64,000 bases of DNA from assembly GCA_964630905.1 (NCBI GenBank), contig CAZVWR010000001.1, forward strand, positions 142,288 through 206,287, written 5' to 3'. The notes beneath the pieces were generated by a model that had not been told where the DNA came from, made no database searches, and saw nothing but the letters and a program-made list of their open reading frames with translations. Positions 34,055 to 42,449 of this stretch are shown here, one piece after another. Numbering within the stretch: the first letter of the stretch is position 1; every line of letters begins with the position of its first letter. This stretch comes from JAGOEX01 sp964630905. GTDB taxonomy: Bacteria > UBP6 > UBA1177. The translations under genes were made by a program, and so were the position numbers.

Positions 34055-34981
34055 ATGAAAAAAACTGTTTTAATCTGGACTGTTACAGTTCTTTCACCAT
34101 TTATCTTTTCAGGATGTGAGCTTGAAAAATTTGAAAGACCGGATGTTGACGAGGATTCCTCAGATGCTGACATTTATGAAGATCTTCTGATAGATATGGT
34201 AGAAATTCCGGCAGGAGAATTTCTGATGGGTTGTGACAGAAAAATTGAAGAGTCCTGTAATTATGATAACCCGGCTAAACTGGTGTCGCTAAGTGATTTT
34301 TTCATTGATAAATATGAAGTGTCTGTCGAAAAATATATGTCGTGTGTTGATGAATGGGGCTGTTCTCTGCCAAGCTTTGATAGCGGATACTGTGCATTAT
34401 ATATTGATATTTATGAGTGGAAATATGGCATTCTGCCTGAAAAATTCAGGGAAAAGAACAAACCAATGGTGTGTGTAAGCTGGGATCAGGCCGATGAATA
34501 TTGCAATTGGGTCGGGAAACGACTTCCGACAGAAGCCGAGTGGGAAAAGGCGGCAAGAGGAACAGACGGCAGGATCTACCCATGGGGAGATGAAGATATA
34601 AGCTGTGAATATGCCGTTGTAACTCTGTTTAACAGTAAAACCGAAAAATATGAATACGGATGCGGGGAATATGGCACATGGGAAGTTGGAAGCATTGAAG
34701 CAGGCGTTTCACCATATGGCGCTTATGATCTAGCTGGAAATGTTTATGAATGGGTTGCGGACTGGTATGGCAGCGAATATTATCAAAATGCTCCGGAAAA
34801 AGATCCGGCAGGACCTGAAACAGGTGACTACAAAGTCATAAGAGGAGCCGGCTGGGGCGGAGACGGAAGCGACTACGATCTGAGCTCTTCAAAAAGAAAA
34901 TGGGGTTCCCCGTTCAATCCCGGCGACAGTGTGCTGGGTTTCAGATGTGCAATTAGTAGGAAAAAGATGCTGATGCAGTGA
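34055..34981 (+). CDS. FGE-sulfatase (SUMF1)-domain lipoprotein
   Basis: 308 aa. Type II signal peptide with lipobox FSGC (Cys about residue 22), an Asp/Glu-rich spacer (to about 45), then a formylglycine-generating-enzyme-like domain: VEIPAGEFLMGCD, FFIDKYEVSVEKYMSCV, VSWDQADEYCNWVGKRLPTEAEWEKAARG, YPWGDE, YDLAGNVYEWVADWY, IRGAGWGGDG, LGFRCA. The fold core and the calcium-binding WDQ/NVYEW positions are present; whether the two catalytic copper cysteines of true FGEs are conserved is unclear from reading. In many bacteria such domains are non-catalytic carbohydrate- or ligand-binding surface proteins, and I favour that. It overlaps a decayed gene on the other strand at its 3' end. Confidence 0.82.
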   Translation: MKKTVLIWTVTVLSPFIFSGCELEKFERPDVDEDSSDADIYEDLLIDMVEIPAGEFLMGCDRKIEESCNYDNPAKLVSLSDFFIDKYEVSVEKYMSCVDEWGCSLPSFDSGYCALYIDIYEWKYGILPEKFREKNKPMVCVSWDQADEYCNWVGKRLPTEAEWEKAARGTDGRIYPWGDEDISCEYAVVTLFNSKTEKYEYGCGEYGTWEVGSIEAGVSPYGAYDLAGNVYEWVADWYGSEYYQNAPEKDPAGPETGDYKVIRGAGWGGDGSDYDLSSSKRKWGSPFNPGDSVLGFRCAISRKKMLMQ

Positions 34982-35222
34982 CGCTTTCTTTGCAGTTTTC
35001 ATCTGTGAAAAGGGTTAGCTCTGCTGTGAACATGCCTTTATAGGGAACAGCCACCGATACAGGGGCTTTATCACAATTACTGTTTTCGTGTTCGTCAGGA
35101 ATATCCTTAAATTCTTCAGCTGTATAATTCCCGATAAATTCAACAAAACTTTTGCCGGCAGCTTTTTTACATTCCACAACATCGCAACCCGGCCCTGATG
35201 GAAACTGGCATTTTTATTTTAC
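34953..35222 (-). pseudogene. 3' remnant of a secreted Cys-containing protein gene
   Basis: An open frame runs from a stop near 35221 to 34953 without an ATG; only a GTG at 35177 could initiate, giving 74 aa. The upstream in-frame residues (CQFPSGPGCDVVECKKAAG) look like protein sequence, with Cys spacing like the EGF/secreted modules elsewhere in this window, and the tail (AELTLFTDENCKESVTASASFSY) is beta-rich. I interpret it as the C-terminal end of a larger exported protein whose 5' part was lost, possibly when the neighbouring DUF4143 ATPase arrived (its stop is at 35245). Confidence 0.5.
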
Positions 35223-35244
35223 ATACAATCAGAGTGAATGCTGC

Positions 35245-36405
35245 TCACCTGAGAAAATTGTGAAATCTTCTCCAGGAAACGACTGAGAAACCTGATCTTT
35301 CCTGGTCAGTATCTCCTCCGTAAACAACTGCTCTTTTTCCATTTGACTCTGATATTTTTGAGAATTTCTCAAGCGAATCGGTAAACCGGTCAATAAATGT
35401 ATGTGCCGATTTTATTTCTATTGAAGAAAACTCCGTTCCATGGTCAATTATCATATCAACTTCATTTCCTGAGTTGTCTCTCCAGAAAAATATATCTGCT
35501 TTTTTTCCTCTGTTCATAAAATGTTTCATCGTTTCAGAAATTATAAAGTTCTCAAACAGATTCCCTCTCATGTAGAACTGCGCCAATTGCTCGGTTGATC
35601 TTATTCCGAGAAGATATGATAATAGTCCGGTATCATAGAAATAAAGCTTCGGCTGTTTGACGGTTCTTTTGTTAAAATTTCTAAAATAGGGCTGCAAAAG
35701 AAAAATTATATAACTGTTTTCAAGGACAGATATCCATGCTTTTGCTGTTTTTGCATCAACTCCTGTCTCATTTGCCAGAGAACTCATGTTAAGCAGCTGC
35801 CCTGTCCTGCCGGCGCACAAAGATACAAATCTGCGGAAAGTATTCAGATCACCGATATTTTTTATCAGTCGCACATCCCTCTCGACATAAGTTGAGAAAT
35901 AGTTCGCAAAAAAATCATAAGGGTCTATTCCTCTATCGTAAACCGGCGGATACATTCCGGTAAAAAGAAACCAGTCCGGGCCGTTATTATTTGCAAAACG
36001 CTCCAATTCATTTAAAGAAAACGGCAACAAATTTAAAATTGCAACTCTTCCGGCCAGCGACTGTGTAACTGATTCCATCAAAAGAAAATTCTGAGAACCT
36101 GTTAAAATGATCTCGCCCATTTTACCCGATTCATCAACAAATCCCTGAATATATGAAAAAAGTTCAGGAACCCGCTGTACTTCATCAATTATAATCCCTT
36201 TGTTCCCTTTGAGTTCAAGAAATTTCCTCGGATCATTCTGAGCGAAAGCTCTTTCATCAAGATTTTCCAGATTGATGTATCTATGATCGGGAAAACATTT
36301 TTTTACAAGAGTTGTTTTTCCTGACTGACGGGGACCAGTCACCATAATTACCGGGAATTTTTCCCTTAATTCATCAATTTTTTTCTCAATAATTCTATCA
36401 ATCAT
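35245..36405 (-). CDS. AAA ATPase with C-terminal DUF4143 domain (paralogue 2)
   Basis: 386 aa. Walker A VTGPRQSGKTTLVKK (about 22-33), NLENLDERAFAQNDPRKFLEL, Walker B IIIDEVQRVPELFSYIQ (about 75), sensor LTGSQNFLLMESVTQSLAGRVAILNLLPFSLNELE (about 105). DUF4143 occupies about 170-330 (YVERDVRLIKNIGDL, LYFYDTGLLSYLLGI), ending in a nuclease-fold-like WRDNSGNEVDMIIDHG and SAHTFIDRF. Start at 36405 is supported by GAGGAG just upstream; the longer frame to 36492 would run through the palindrome region. The matching 33-bp palindrome lies 63-95 bases upstream and is likely its regulatory site. Confidence 0.9.
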   Translation of the reverse strand: MIDRIIEKKIDELREKFPVIMVTGPRQSGKTTLVKKCFPDHRYINLENLDERAFAQNDPRKFLELKGNKGIIIDEVQRVPELFSYIQGFVDESGKMGEIILTGSQNFLLMESVTQSLAGRVAILNLLPFSLNELERFANNNGPDWFLFTGMYPPVYDRGIDPYDFFANYFSTYVERDVRLIKNIGDLNTFRRFVSLCAGRTGQLLNMSSLANETGVDAKTAKAWISVLENSYIIFLLQPYFRNFNKRTVKQPKLYFYDTGLLSYLLGIRSTEQLAQFYMRGNLFENFIISETMKHFMNRGKKADIFFWRDNSGNEVDMIIDHGTEFSSIEIKSAHTFIDRFTDSLEKFSKISESNGKRAVVYGGDTDQERSGFSVVSWRRFHNFLR

Positions 36406-36467
36406 CACAATCTCCTCATAAAATGACAGGTGTATCTTATCGGAATTTATAAAGAAATCAACATTTC

Positions 36468-36500
36468 TTACAATTATGGAATTGAATTCCATTTTTGTAA
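36468..36500. promoter_or_regulatory. 33-bp palindrome, copy 2 (TTACAA/TTGTAA-ended), upstream of DUF4143 ATPase
   Basis: TTACAA, two bases, ATGGAAT, three bases, ATTCCAT, two bases, TTGTAA: symmetric about 36484. Compared with copy 1 at 31157-31189, both outer arms changed (GC to AC on the left, GC to GT on the right) so that pairing is kept. It sits between divergent genes: ATPase (minus) and S9 peptidase (plus). Confidence 0.78.
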
Positions 36501-36582
36501 AGCTTGATGGGCGTTTCCGATTTTCCTTTGCTTTTATCGCTTCTTTTGTAAAATCTTTCAGAATTTCTGAATGGAGGGATCA

Positions 36583-38583
36583 ATGCGTTATTTTTTTTCA
36601 TTGCTGGCAATAGCAGTTTTAGTAATCTCATGTTCAAACAATCAAAATATTAAAGAGGGAAAAAGTATGGCTAAAGTTGAGGGGGCGAAACCTCTGCCTT
36701 ATCTTTCTGAACTTGGTGAAATTATCCCAAGAGAAGTGCTTTTCGGGAATCCTGACAAAACTGGAGTGAAGATTTCTCCCGACGGACTTAAAATGAGCTG
36801 GCTTGCATCCGATGAAAAAGGAGTTCTCAATGTTTTCATAAAGGACTATCCTGAAGGAGAGCTGAAACAGGTTACAAAAGATGAAAAACGGGGTATCAGA
36901 AGTTACGGATGGACTTTTGACAGTACGAAAATCCTTTATATTCAGGACAAGGATGGTGATGAGAACTGGCATCTGTACATTGTCGATCTGAATACCGGTG
37001 AAACTAAAGATATGACACCGTTTCCCGGAGTAAGAGCTCAAAACCTTATCCTTGAAAAAAAATTTCCTGATAAAGCTCTAATCGGACTGAACAAAAGAAA
37101 TGCCGCAGTTTTTGACATGTACCGGCTTGACCTGAAAACCGGAGAACTCGAAATGACGGCAGAAAATCCTGGTGATGTTGCAGGCTGGGGCACAGACCAC
37201 GAATTCAAGCTTAGGATCGCCGTTGCAACCGATCCGGTTACTGCTGATGAAATTGTAAGGATCCGGAACAATGAAACCGAACCGTTCCGCGAACTTATCA
37301 GGATCCCGTTCGGAGAAAACGGGGGAGTTGTCAATTTTGCTCCCGACAACAAAAATCTTTATTTTCTCACAAGCACCGGCAGTGATACTGTCCGGCTTGT
37401 CCTTCTTGACGGAGAGAGCGGAGCAGAGATTAAAACCATATTCGTCAATGAAAAAGCTGACATATCAGATGTAATGACAGACCCTGACACGCACGAGATC
37501 CTTGCAGTTTCAGTCGAGTACACAAAACTCGAATATTTTGTGATGGATGAGTCGCTGAAAGCAGATTTTGAATATCTTTCAAGCTTAAAAGACGGCCAGT
37601 TCTACATAGTTTCGCAGGACCTGTCAAAAACTAAATTAATCATTGCCTATATGCTTGATAACGCTCCGTACAGTTATTATTTTTACGATAGAACTGCCAA
37701 AAAAGCCGATTTTCTTTTTACCCATAATCAGAATCTTGAAAAACATACTCTTGCAAAGATGGAACCTGTCATCATCAAATCCCGCGACGGACTTGATCTT
37801 GTGAGTTATCTCACTCTGCCACTCAATGTAAAACCGGAAAATCTTCCGCTCATTCTTGATGTTCACGGCGGACCCTGGGCAAGAGACAGCTGGGGCTACA
37901 ATTCGATCCACCAGTGGCTTGCAAACAGAGGTTATGCCGTTTTGAGTGTGAACTTCAGATCAAGTACCGGTTTTGGCAAAAAGTTCTTAAACGCAGGCGA
38001 CAATCAGTGGGGCAAGAATATGCAGAATGACCTTACTGACGCAGTTAAATGGGCGATTGAAAAAGGGATCGCAGATAAATCAAAAATTGTAATAATGGGA
38101 GGCAGTTACGGTGGTTATGCAACTCTTGCAGGACTTACATTCACACCTGAAATTTATGCCGCCGGAGTTGATATAGTCGGCCCGAGCAATCTGAAAACTC
38201 TCCTTGAAACGATCCCTCCATACTGGGCGACATTTAAGAAACAGATGGTACTCCGGATCGGTGATGTGGAAAATAACGAAGAACTTAACAAGGAAATCTC
38301 TCCCCTTTTCCACGCTTCTAAAATAAAAGCTCCGCTAATGATCGGGCAGGGAGCAAATGACCCGAGAGTAAAAATTACCGAATCAGATCAGATAGTTGCA
38401 GAAATGAGGAAGAACGATCTTCCAGTTACATACATAGTTTATCCTGACGAAGGTCACGGATTTGCAAGACCCGAAAACAGGATGGATTTTTTCGGCAGAG
38501 TTGAAGGATTCCTCTCCTTCCACATTGGAGGAAGAGCGGAGAAATTTGAAAAAGATGAAAAAAGTTCGGCACTTGAAAAATAA
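36583..38583 (+). CDS. S9-family prolyl oligopeptidase-like lipoprotein
   Basis: 666 aa. Type II signal peptide with lipobox VISC (Cys about residue 17), an N-terminal seven-bladed propeller (about 60-390: KISPDGLKMSWLASDEKGVLNVF, YGWTFDSTKILYIQDKDGDENWHLY) and a C-terminal alpha/beta hydrolase. Catalytic triad: Ser in GGSYGGYA (about 507), Asp in GANDPRV (about 592) and His in DEGHGFA (about 624). HGGPWARDSWGYNSIHQWLANRGY is the oxyanion region typical of S9C acylaminoacyl/dipeptidyl peptidases. An exported peptidase consistent with peptide scavenging. GGAGG at 36573-36577 selects the second ATG. pyrE follows after 33 bases. Confidence 0.9.
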   Translation: MRYFFSLLAIAVLVISCSNNQNIKEGKSMAKVEGAKPLPYLSELGEIIPREVLFGNPDKTGVKISPDGLKMSWLASDEKGVLNVFIKDYPEGELKQVTKDEKRGIRSYGWTFDSTKILYIQDKDGDENWHLYIVDLNTGETKDMTPFPGVRAQNLILEKKFPDKALIGLNKRNAAVFDMYRLDLKTGELEMTAENPGDVAGWGTDHEFKLRIAVATDPVTADEIVRIRNNETEPFRELIRIPFGENGGVVNFAPDNKNLYFLTSTGSDTVRLVLLDGESGAEIKTIFVNEKADISDVMTDPDTHEILAVSVEYTKLEYFVMDESLKADFEYLSSLKDGQFYIVSQDLSKTKLIIAYMLDNAPYSYYFYDRTAKKADFLFTHNQNLEKHTLAKMEPVIIKSRDGLDLVSYLTLPLNVKPENLPLILDVHGGPWARDSWGYNSIHQWLANRGYAVLSVNFRSSTGFGKKFLNAGDNQWGKNMQNDLTDAVKWAIEKGIADKSKIVIMGGSYGGYATLAGLTFTPEIYAAGVDIVGPSNLKTLLETIPPYWATFKKQMVLRIGDVENNEELNKEISPLFHASKIKAPLMIGQGANDPRVKITESDQIVAEMRKNDLPVTYIVYPDEGHGFARPENRMDFFGRVEGFLSFHIGGRAEKFEKDEKSSALEK

Positions 38584-38616
38584 CAGGTACAATCAGTTTA
38601 TTTTTGGAGGGAAATT

Positions 38617-39294
38617 ATGAAAAATTACAAACACGATTTTATTGATTTTATGGTTGACTGCGAAGTTCTGATGTTCGGTGATTTTACGACAAAAAGCGGG
38701 AGAAAGACCCCGTTTTTCATCAATACAGGAAAATACAGGACAGGCGAGCAGATAAGAAAGCTCGGTCAGTTCTATGCACAGTCGATAATGGAAAACACAA
38801 AAGGTGACTTTGATGTCATGTTCGGACCGGCATACAAAGGGATTCCTCTATGTGTCACCACAGCTATCGCACTTAGTGAAATGTATAATAAAAACGCGGC
38901 GTTCTGCTTTAACCGCAAAGAGGTGAAAGATCATGGCGAAGGCGGTTCGATCATCGGCCACAAGCTTAAAGACGGTGACAGAGTTGTAATAATTGAAGAT
39001 GTAACAACTGCGGGAACAAGCATCGCTGAAACTGTTCCCATACTTAAAGCGGCGGCAAATGTCGATGTCACTGCACTTGTTATTTCAGTGAATCGTATGG
39101 AAAGAGGTCAAGGGGAAAAAAGCGCTCTTGATGAAATTCACGAAACCTACGGAATGAAGACCTTCCCCATCGTTTCAATGGCTGAAGTCACTGAATATCT
39201 TTACAATAAAGAGATCAAAGGAAAAGTGCTTCTGGATGACAAAATAAAATCAATGATAGACGATTATTACAAGCTTTACGGTGCAAAAAAATAG
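38617..39294 (+). CDS. pyrE: Orotate phosphoribosyltransferase
   Basis: 225-aa enzyme making orotidine-5'-phosphate from orotate and PRPP in pyrimidine synthesis. The PRPP loop VVIIEDVTTAGTSIAET (about 127-143) and the catalytic flexible-loop segment FCFNRKEVKDHGEGGSIIG (about 95-113) with Lys/His are present, as is FGPAYKGIPL (about 69). GGAGGG lies directly upstream. It follows the S9 peptidase by 33 bases, perhaps by read-through; no other pyr gene is adjacent. Confidence 0.95.
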   Translation: MKNYKHDFIDFMVDCEVLMFGDFTTKSGRKTPFFINTGKYRTGEQIRKLGQFYAQSIMENTKGDFDVMFGPAYKGIPLCVTTAIALSEMYNKNAAFCFNRKEVKDHGEGGSIIGHKLKDGDRVVIIEDVTTAGTSIAETVPILKAAANVDVTALVISVNRMERGQGEKSALDEIHETYGMKTFPIVSMAEVTEYLYNKEIKGKVLLDDKIKSMIDDYYKLYGAKK

Positions 39295-39340
39295 TCATTC
39301 CTAAGAAAAACAATATAACTGTTTCTTTTATGGAGACATC

Positions 39341-39913
39341 ATGACACTTTCGTACCCTTACATTTTTCTCCTTGCTGTAAGCCTTGCGATGGATGCTTTC
39401 GCAGTGAGCATAAGTGCCGGAATTTCCATGCAGAAAAGGGATTTTTCAGAAGCGTTGAAGATCGCGGCGGCGTTTGGAATTTTTCAGGCGGTAATGCCGT
39501 TGATCGGCTTTTTCGGGGCTTCATCGTTTTATGACTATATATGCCTTGTCGATCACTGGATAGCTTTTTTTCTCCTTGCTTTCATCGGCGGAAAAATGAT
39601 CTTAGAAGCGGTAAAAAAGAAAGGTGAATGTGCGGTTTTTCCGACAAATATAAAGTTCCTTCAATTGATGGTGCTCGCAGTTGCAACAAGCATCGACGCT
39701 CTTGCCGCAGGTGTTTCACTGAGTATGCTCTGCAGTGACATTCTTATCCCTGTCCTGATGATCGGATTCGTGACATTTATTTTTTCATTTTCAGGGGTTA
39801 CATTCGGAGTAAAACTCGGGTGCAAATTCGGCACGAGGATGGAGATCGTGGGAGGAGCAGTGCTTATCCTGATAGGTCTTAAAGTACTTCTTGGAGATAT
39901 TGCGGGAATTTAA
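39341..39913 (+). CDS. mntP: Putative manganese efflux pump
   Basis: 190-aa inner-membrane protein, six hydrophobic helices, of the MntP (DUF204) family that exports Mn2+. The internal two-fold repeat is clear: SLAMDAFAVSISAG (about 14-27) and ATSIDALAAGVSLSML (about 118-133), each carrying the membrane-embedded Asp essential for transport. The short 46-base gap after pyrE leaves no room for a yybP-ykoY manganese riboswitch. The stop overlaps the convergent lipoprotein stop by four bases. Confidence 0.92.
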   Translation: MTLSYPYIFLLAVSLAMDAFAVSISAGISMQKRDFSEALKIAAAFGIFQAVMPLIGFFGASSFYDYICLVDHWIAFFLLAFIGGKMILEAVKKKGECAVFPTNIKFLQLMVLAVATSIDALAAGVSLSMLCSDILIPVLMIGFVTFIFSFSGVTFGVKLGCKFGTRMEIVGGAVLILIGLKVLLGDIAGI

Positions 39914-42414
39914 GGTTCATATTCAATGTTTGCAAAACACCGTTTAACCCTTTTACTGCAGAAAAACCCTGGCTCACAATCTGAATTTTCTGAACAATCA
40001 CCCTCATATTTATCAAGAATATCCTTAGCGTCTATAACTCTTAATGTGTTTGTTCCTGATGTTGTCAGAATTGAATTGCCGGAAGAAATACCTGTTGAAC
40101 TTATGCCGTAATAATGTGTTTCAAAAGGAACAGTTTCACCACTTGAAATCTCGTAAATTGCAGAATCAGTAACAATGTATTTTTCATCTGATGATAAGAT
40201 GGCTGTTTTTGTATTTATATTAAATTGTGGCTCCGTAATTTCTGAACCGTCATCTGAAGAGTAAAGTTTAATATCACCGTTGGTTACAATTATTTTTGAT
40301 CCGTCCGGAAAATACGAAACATTCCCGAAAGGAAGTGAAAAAATTTCATTCCATTCCGCAGTATCGTAAATCTTGTTCCCGTTCTTATGCGTTACAGCCG
40401 CAATCTTTCCATCGGGCGAGAATTTCACTGCTGAAACTTTATCGCTATCATCAAAAGAAATTTTGTGCAGCTCTTCACCTGTTAAAATCGAATAAAATGA
40501 AACATCGTTAATGTCATATCCTGACCATGCGGCAAGTATCTTATCATCGGGTGAAAATTCAAAGTAATAATATTGGGGACTTTTTTCAAATACAACTATG
40601 TTATCTGTGAAATTGTACAGAGCAAATCCTTCATCATTGTAATAATCCAGCAAAAAAACAGCCATTTTCAAATCATCTGAAAAAGCAAAGATGTAGTAGA
40701 AAGGATCGAACGGGAGCGTTGCTTCTTTTATCACTTCACCGGTCAGCGGCTTAATAAAAACAACTTGATTGCCTCTTAAAAAAACCGCTTCTGACTCATC
40801 CGATGAAATTTTCAGATTATTGCTTCCGTTATACCTGCTTGAAAAATATTTGTTAAAAGAAGGAAGCGAATATTTCTGTAATTCACCAGTTTCACTTCCT
40901 ATCACAAGAGCACTGTCATCCGGAGCAAATTCCATCTGCCAACCATCTGTAAGAATTGGATAAAACCTGTCATAAAGAGGATATATGAACGAATATTGTC
41001 TGCCACCCACAGCAAGAAAATCACTGCTTGCATTAAAAGAAAGAGAACCGATTTCATCAGAAGGCCCCTGCAATGAATGACTGAATTTCCATTCACTGTC
41101 GATGTATTTAAAAACATTAACATTATCATCATATTCTCTTGGATATCCACCGGTTGCTATAATATTGCTTGAAGAAAAAGCCACTTCCACATAATACTCA
41201 TCAACAGGAAGAATTTTTAAAACCTCTTTTTCCTTCAGGTCATAAATCATGGAGTTCTGATAAAAAGATGAAAGCCCTGAACCTGCGACGAGATATCTGC
41301 TGTCTTTAGAAAAATCGATCGATTCAACATTCCAGCCGTAACCGGTTTGAAAAGGGGTGTCCGAAAAATAGTGACTGAGTGAATCTGAAGTTACATCATA
41401 CACTGTAAAGCCATCACTATCTCCGACAGCAAGCATTGTTCCGTCAGGAGAAAACTTCATCATCTGACTGTAACTGTGATAAGCACTGTCCAGAATAGCT
41501 CCGTCCTCCATACTCCTCAAAACAAGTGTGTCCCACTCATCTGCAGCAAGAAATTTTCCATCAGGCGAAAATGCAATCGCTGTTGAAGGGCTGAAGGAAA
41601 CCCTGAATATTTCCTTAAAATCATCCGCTCTATGCAGACGGATCGCTCCCATTCTCGCTGTGGCGATTAGAGAACTGTCAGGAGAAATTGCAAAACGACG
41701 GATCTCTTCACCACCGTAAAGTTGTGTTTTCATGCAGAAAGAACCTTCCTGAAGCAATGATTCCATGCAAATTCCGTCAAAACAGCAGTCTTCACTATCT
41801 GTACAGGGCTCTCCAACTGCAGTACAACTCCATTTTTCTCCGAAAAGCTCACACTCTTCTCCGCTCCATCCCGGATAACATTTGCATTTTCCTTCAACAA
41901 TTTCAGTCGCACATGAACATTTTCCATCACCGTCAAGCCCGTCATTGCAGACCTCATTTTTTTTGCATTCACACGGCTTGCAATTCTTACCGAAATGCCC
42001 TTTCTGACACCGGTTGCACAACTTGCCTATCCAGCCATCATTGCAGAAACATTTAGCGGCCAGATCAAAATTATAAAAAACATCATACAGTTCGATGCAC
42101 ACATTTTTGTTCTTTTCTGTACATGGATTAGGATTGCACAAAGCTGCATCAATATCGGAATCGCTGTTTTCGTTATCAGTTTCAGAATCAGTGTCTGGTG
42201 TCTCTTCGTTTTCCGCCATTTCCTCATTCTCAGAATTTCCTTCCTGTTCAAATGTTCCATCCGAGTCTGTCTGAAATAAATCATCTGAATCTTTAAAATC
42301 ATCGCTTAGTTCGGAATTTTGATCATTTTTGCTTTCCCTGCCATTGTCACAGCCGGTAAAAATGAGAAAAAAGACTGTTGTTAAGATCATGATGCCGTTA
42401 AAAAAAACTGACAT
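39910..42414 (-). CDS. EGF-like / beta-propeller surface lipoprotein (paralogue 1)
   Basis: 834 aa. Type II signal peptide with lipobox FTGC (Cys about 22), an Asn/Asp/Glu/Ser/Thr-rich spacer (about 25-88), then a Cys-rich block (about 90-230) with laminin/EGF-like spacing (CNDGWIGKLCNRCQKGHFGKNCKPCECKKNEVCNDG, CYPGWSGEECELFG). The rest is a long WD40/YVTN-like propeller with repeated FSPDGxxLA motifs (FSPDGKFLAADEW, FSPDGTMLAVGDSDG, FSPDDKILAAWSG, FSPDGKIAAVTHKNG), enough for about two propellers. It ends with a Cys pair module (CSENSDCEPGFFCSKRVKRC). AAGGAGG precedes the start. It is downstream of and strongly similar to the 42450-44933 gene, so likely a tandem duplication. Ligand unknown. 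Confidence 0.83.
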   Translation of the reverse strand: MSVFFNGIMILTTVFFLIFTGCDNGRESKNDQNSELSDDFKDSDDLFQTDSDGTFEQEGNSENEEMAENEETPDTDSETDNENSDSDIDAALCNPNPCTEKNKNVCIELYDVFYNFDLAAKCFCNDGWIGKLCNRCQKGHFGKNCKPCECKKNEVCNDGLDGDGKCSCATEIVEGKCKCYPGWSGEECELFGEKWSCTAVGEPCTDSEDCCFDGICMESLLQEGSFCMKTQLYGGEEIRRFAISPDSSLIATARMGAIRLHRADDFKEIFRVSFSPSTAIAFSPDGKFLAADEWDTLVLRSMEDGAILDSAYHSYSQMMKFSPDGTMLAVGDSDGFTVYDVTSDSLSHYFSDTPFQTGYGWNVESIDFSKDSRYLVAGSGLSSFYQNSMIYDLKEKEVLKILPVDEYYVEVAFSSSNIIATGGYPREYDDNVNVFKYIDSEWKFSHSLQGPSDEIGSLSFNASSDFLAVGGRQYSFIYPLYDRFYPILTDGWQMEFAPDDSALVIGSETGELQKYSLPSFNKYFSSRYNGSNNLKISSDESEAVFLRGNQVVFIKPLTGEVIKEATLPFDPFYYIFAFSDDLKMAVFLLDYYNDEGFALYNFTDNIVVFEKSPQYYYFEFSPDDKILAAWSGYDINDVSFYSILTGEELHKISFDDSDKVSAVKFSPDGKIAAVTHKNGNKIYDTAEWNEIFSLPFGNVSYFPDGSKIIVTNGDIKLYSSDDGSEITEPQFNINTKTAILSSDEKYIVTDSAIYEISSGETVPFETHYYGISSTGISSGNSILTTSGTNTLRVIDAKDILDKYEGDCSENSDCEPGFFCSKRVKRCFANIEYEP

Positions 42415-42449
42415 AATTTATCCTCCTTCAAACCAGATTTTGCAATTTA

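Noticed and set aside
34055..34981. FGE-like lipoprotein as a true sulfatase-activating enzyme
   Set aside because: No sulfatase gene lies nearby and I could not confidently place both copper-binding cysteines, so only the domain assignment is given.
39295..39340. Manganese (yybP-ykoY) riboswitch upstream of mntP
   Set aside because: Only 46 bases separate pyrE and mntP, too short for the aptamer, and no conserved loop motif was seen.
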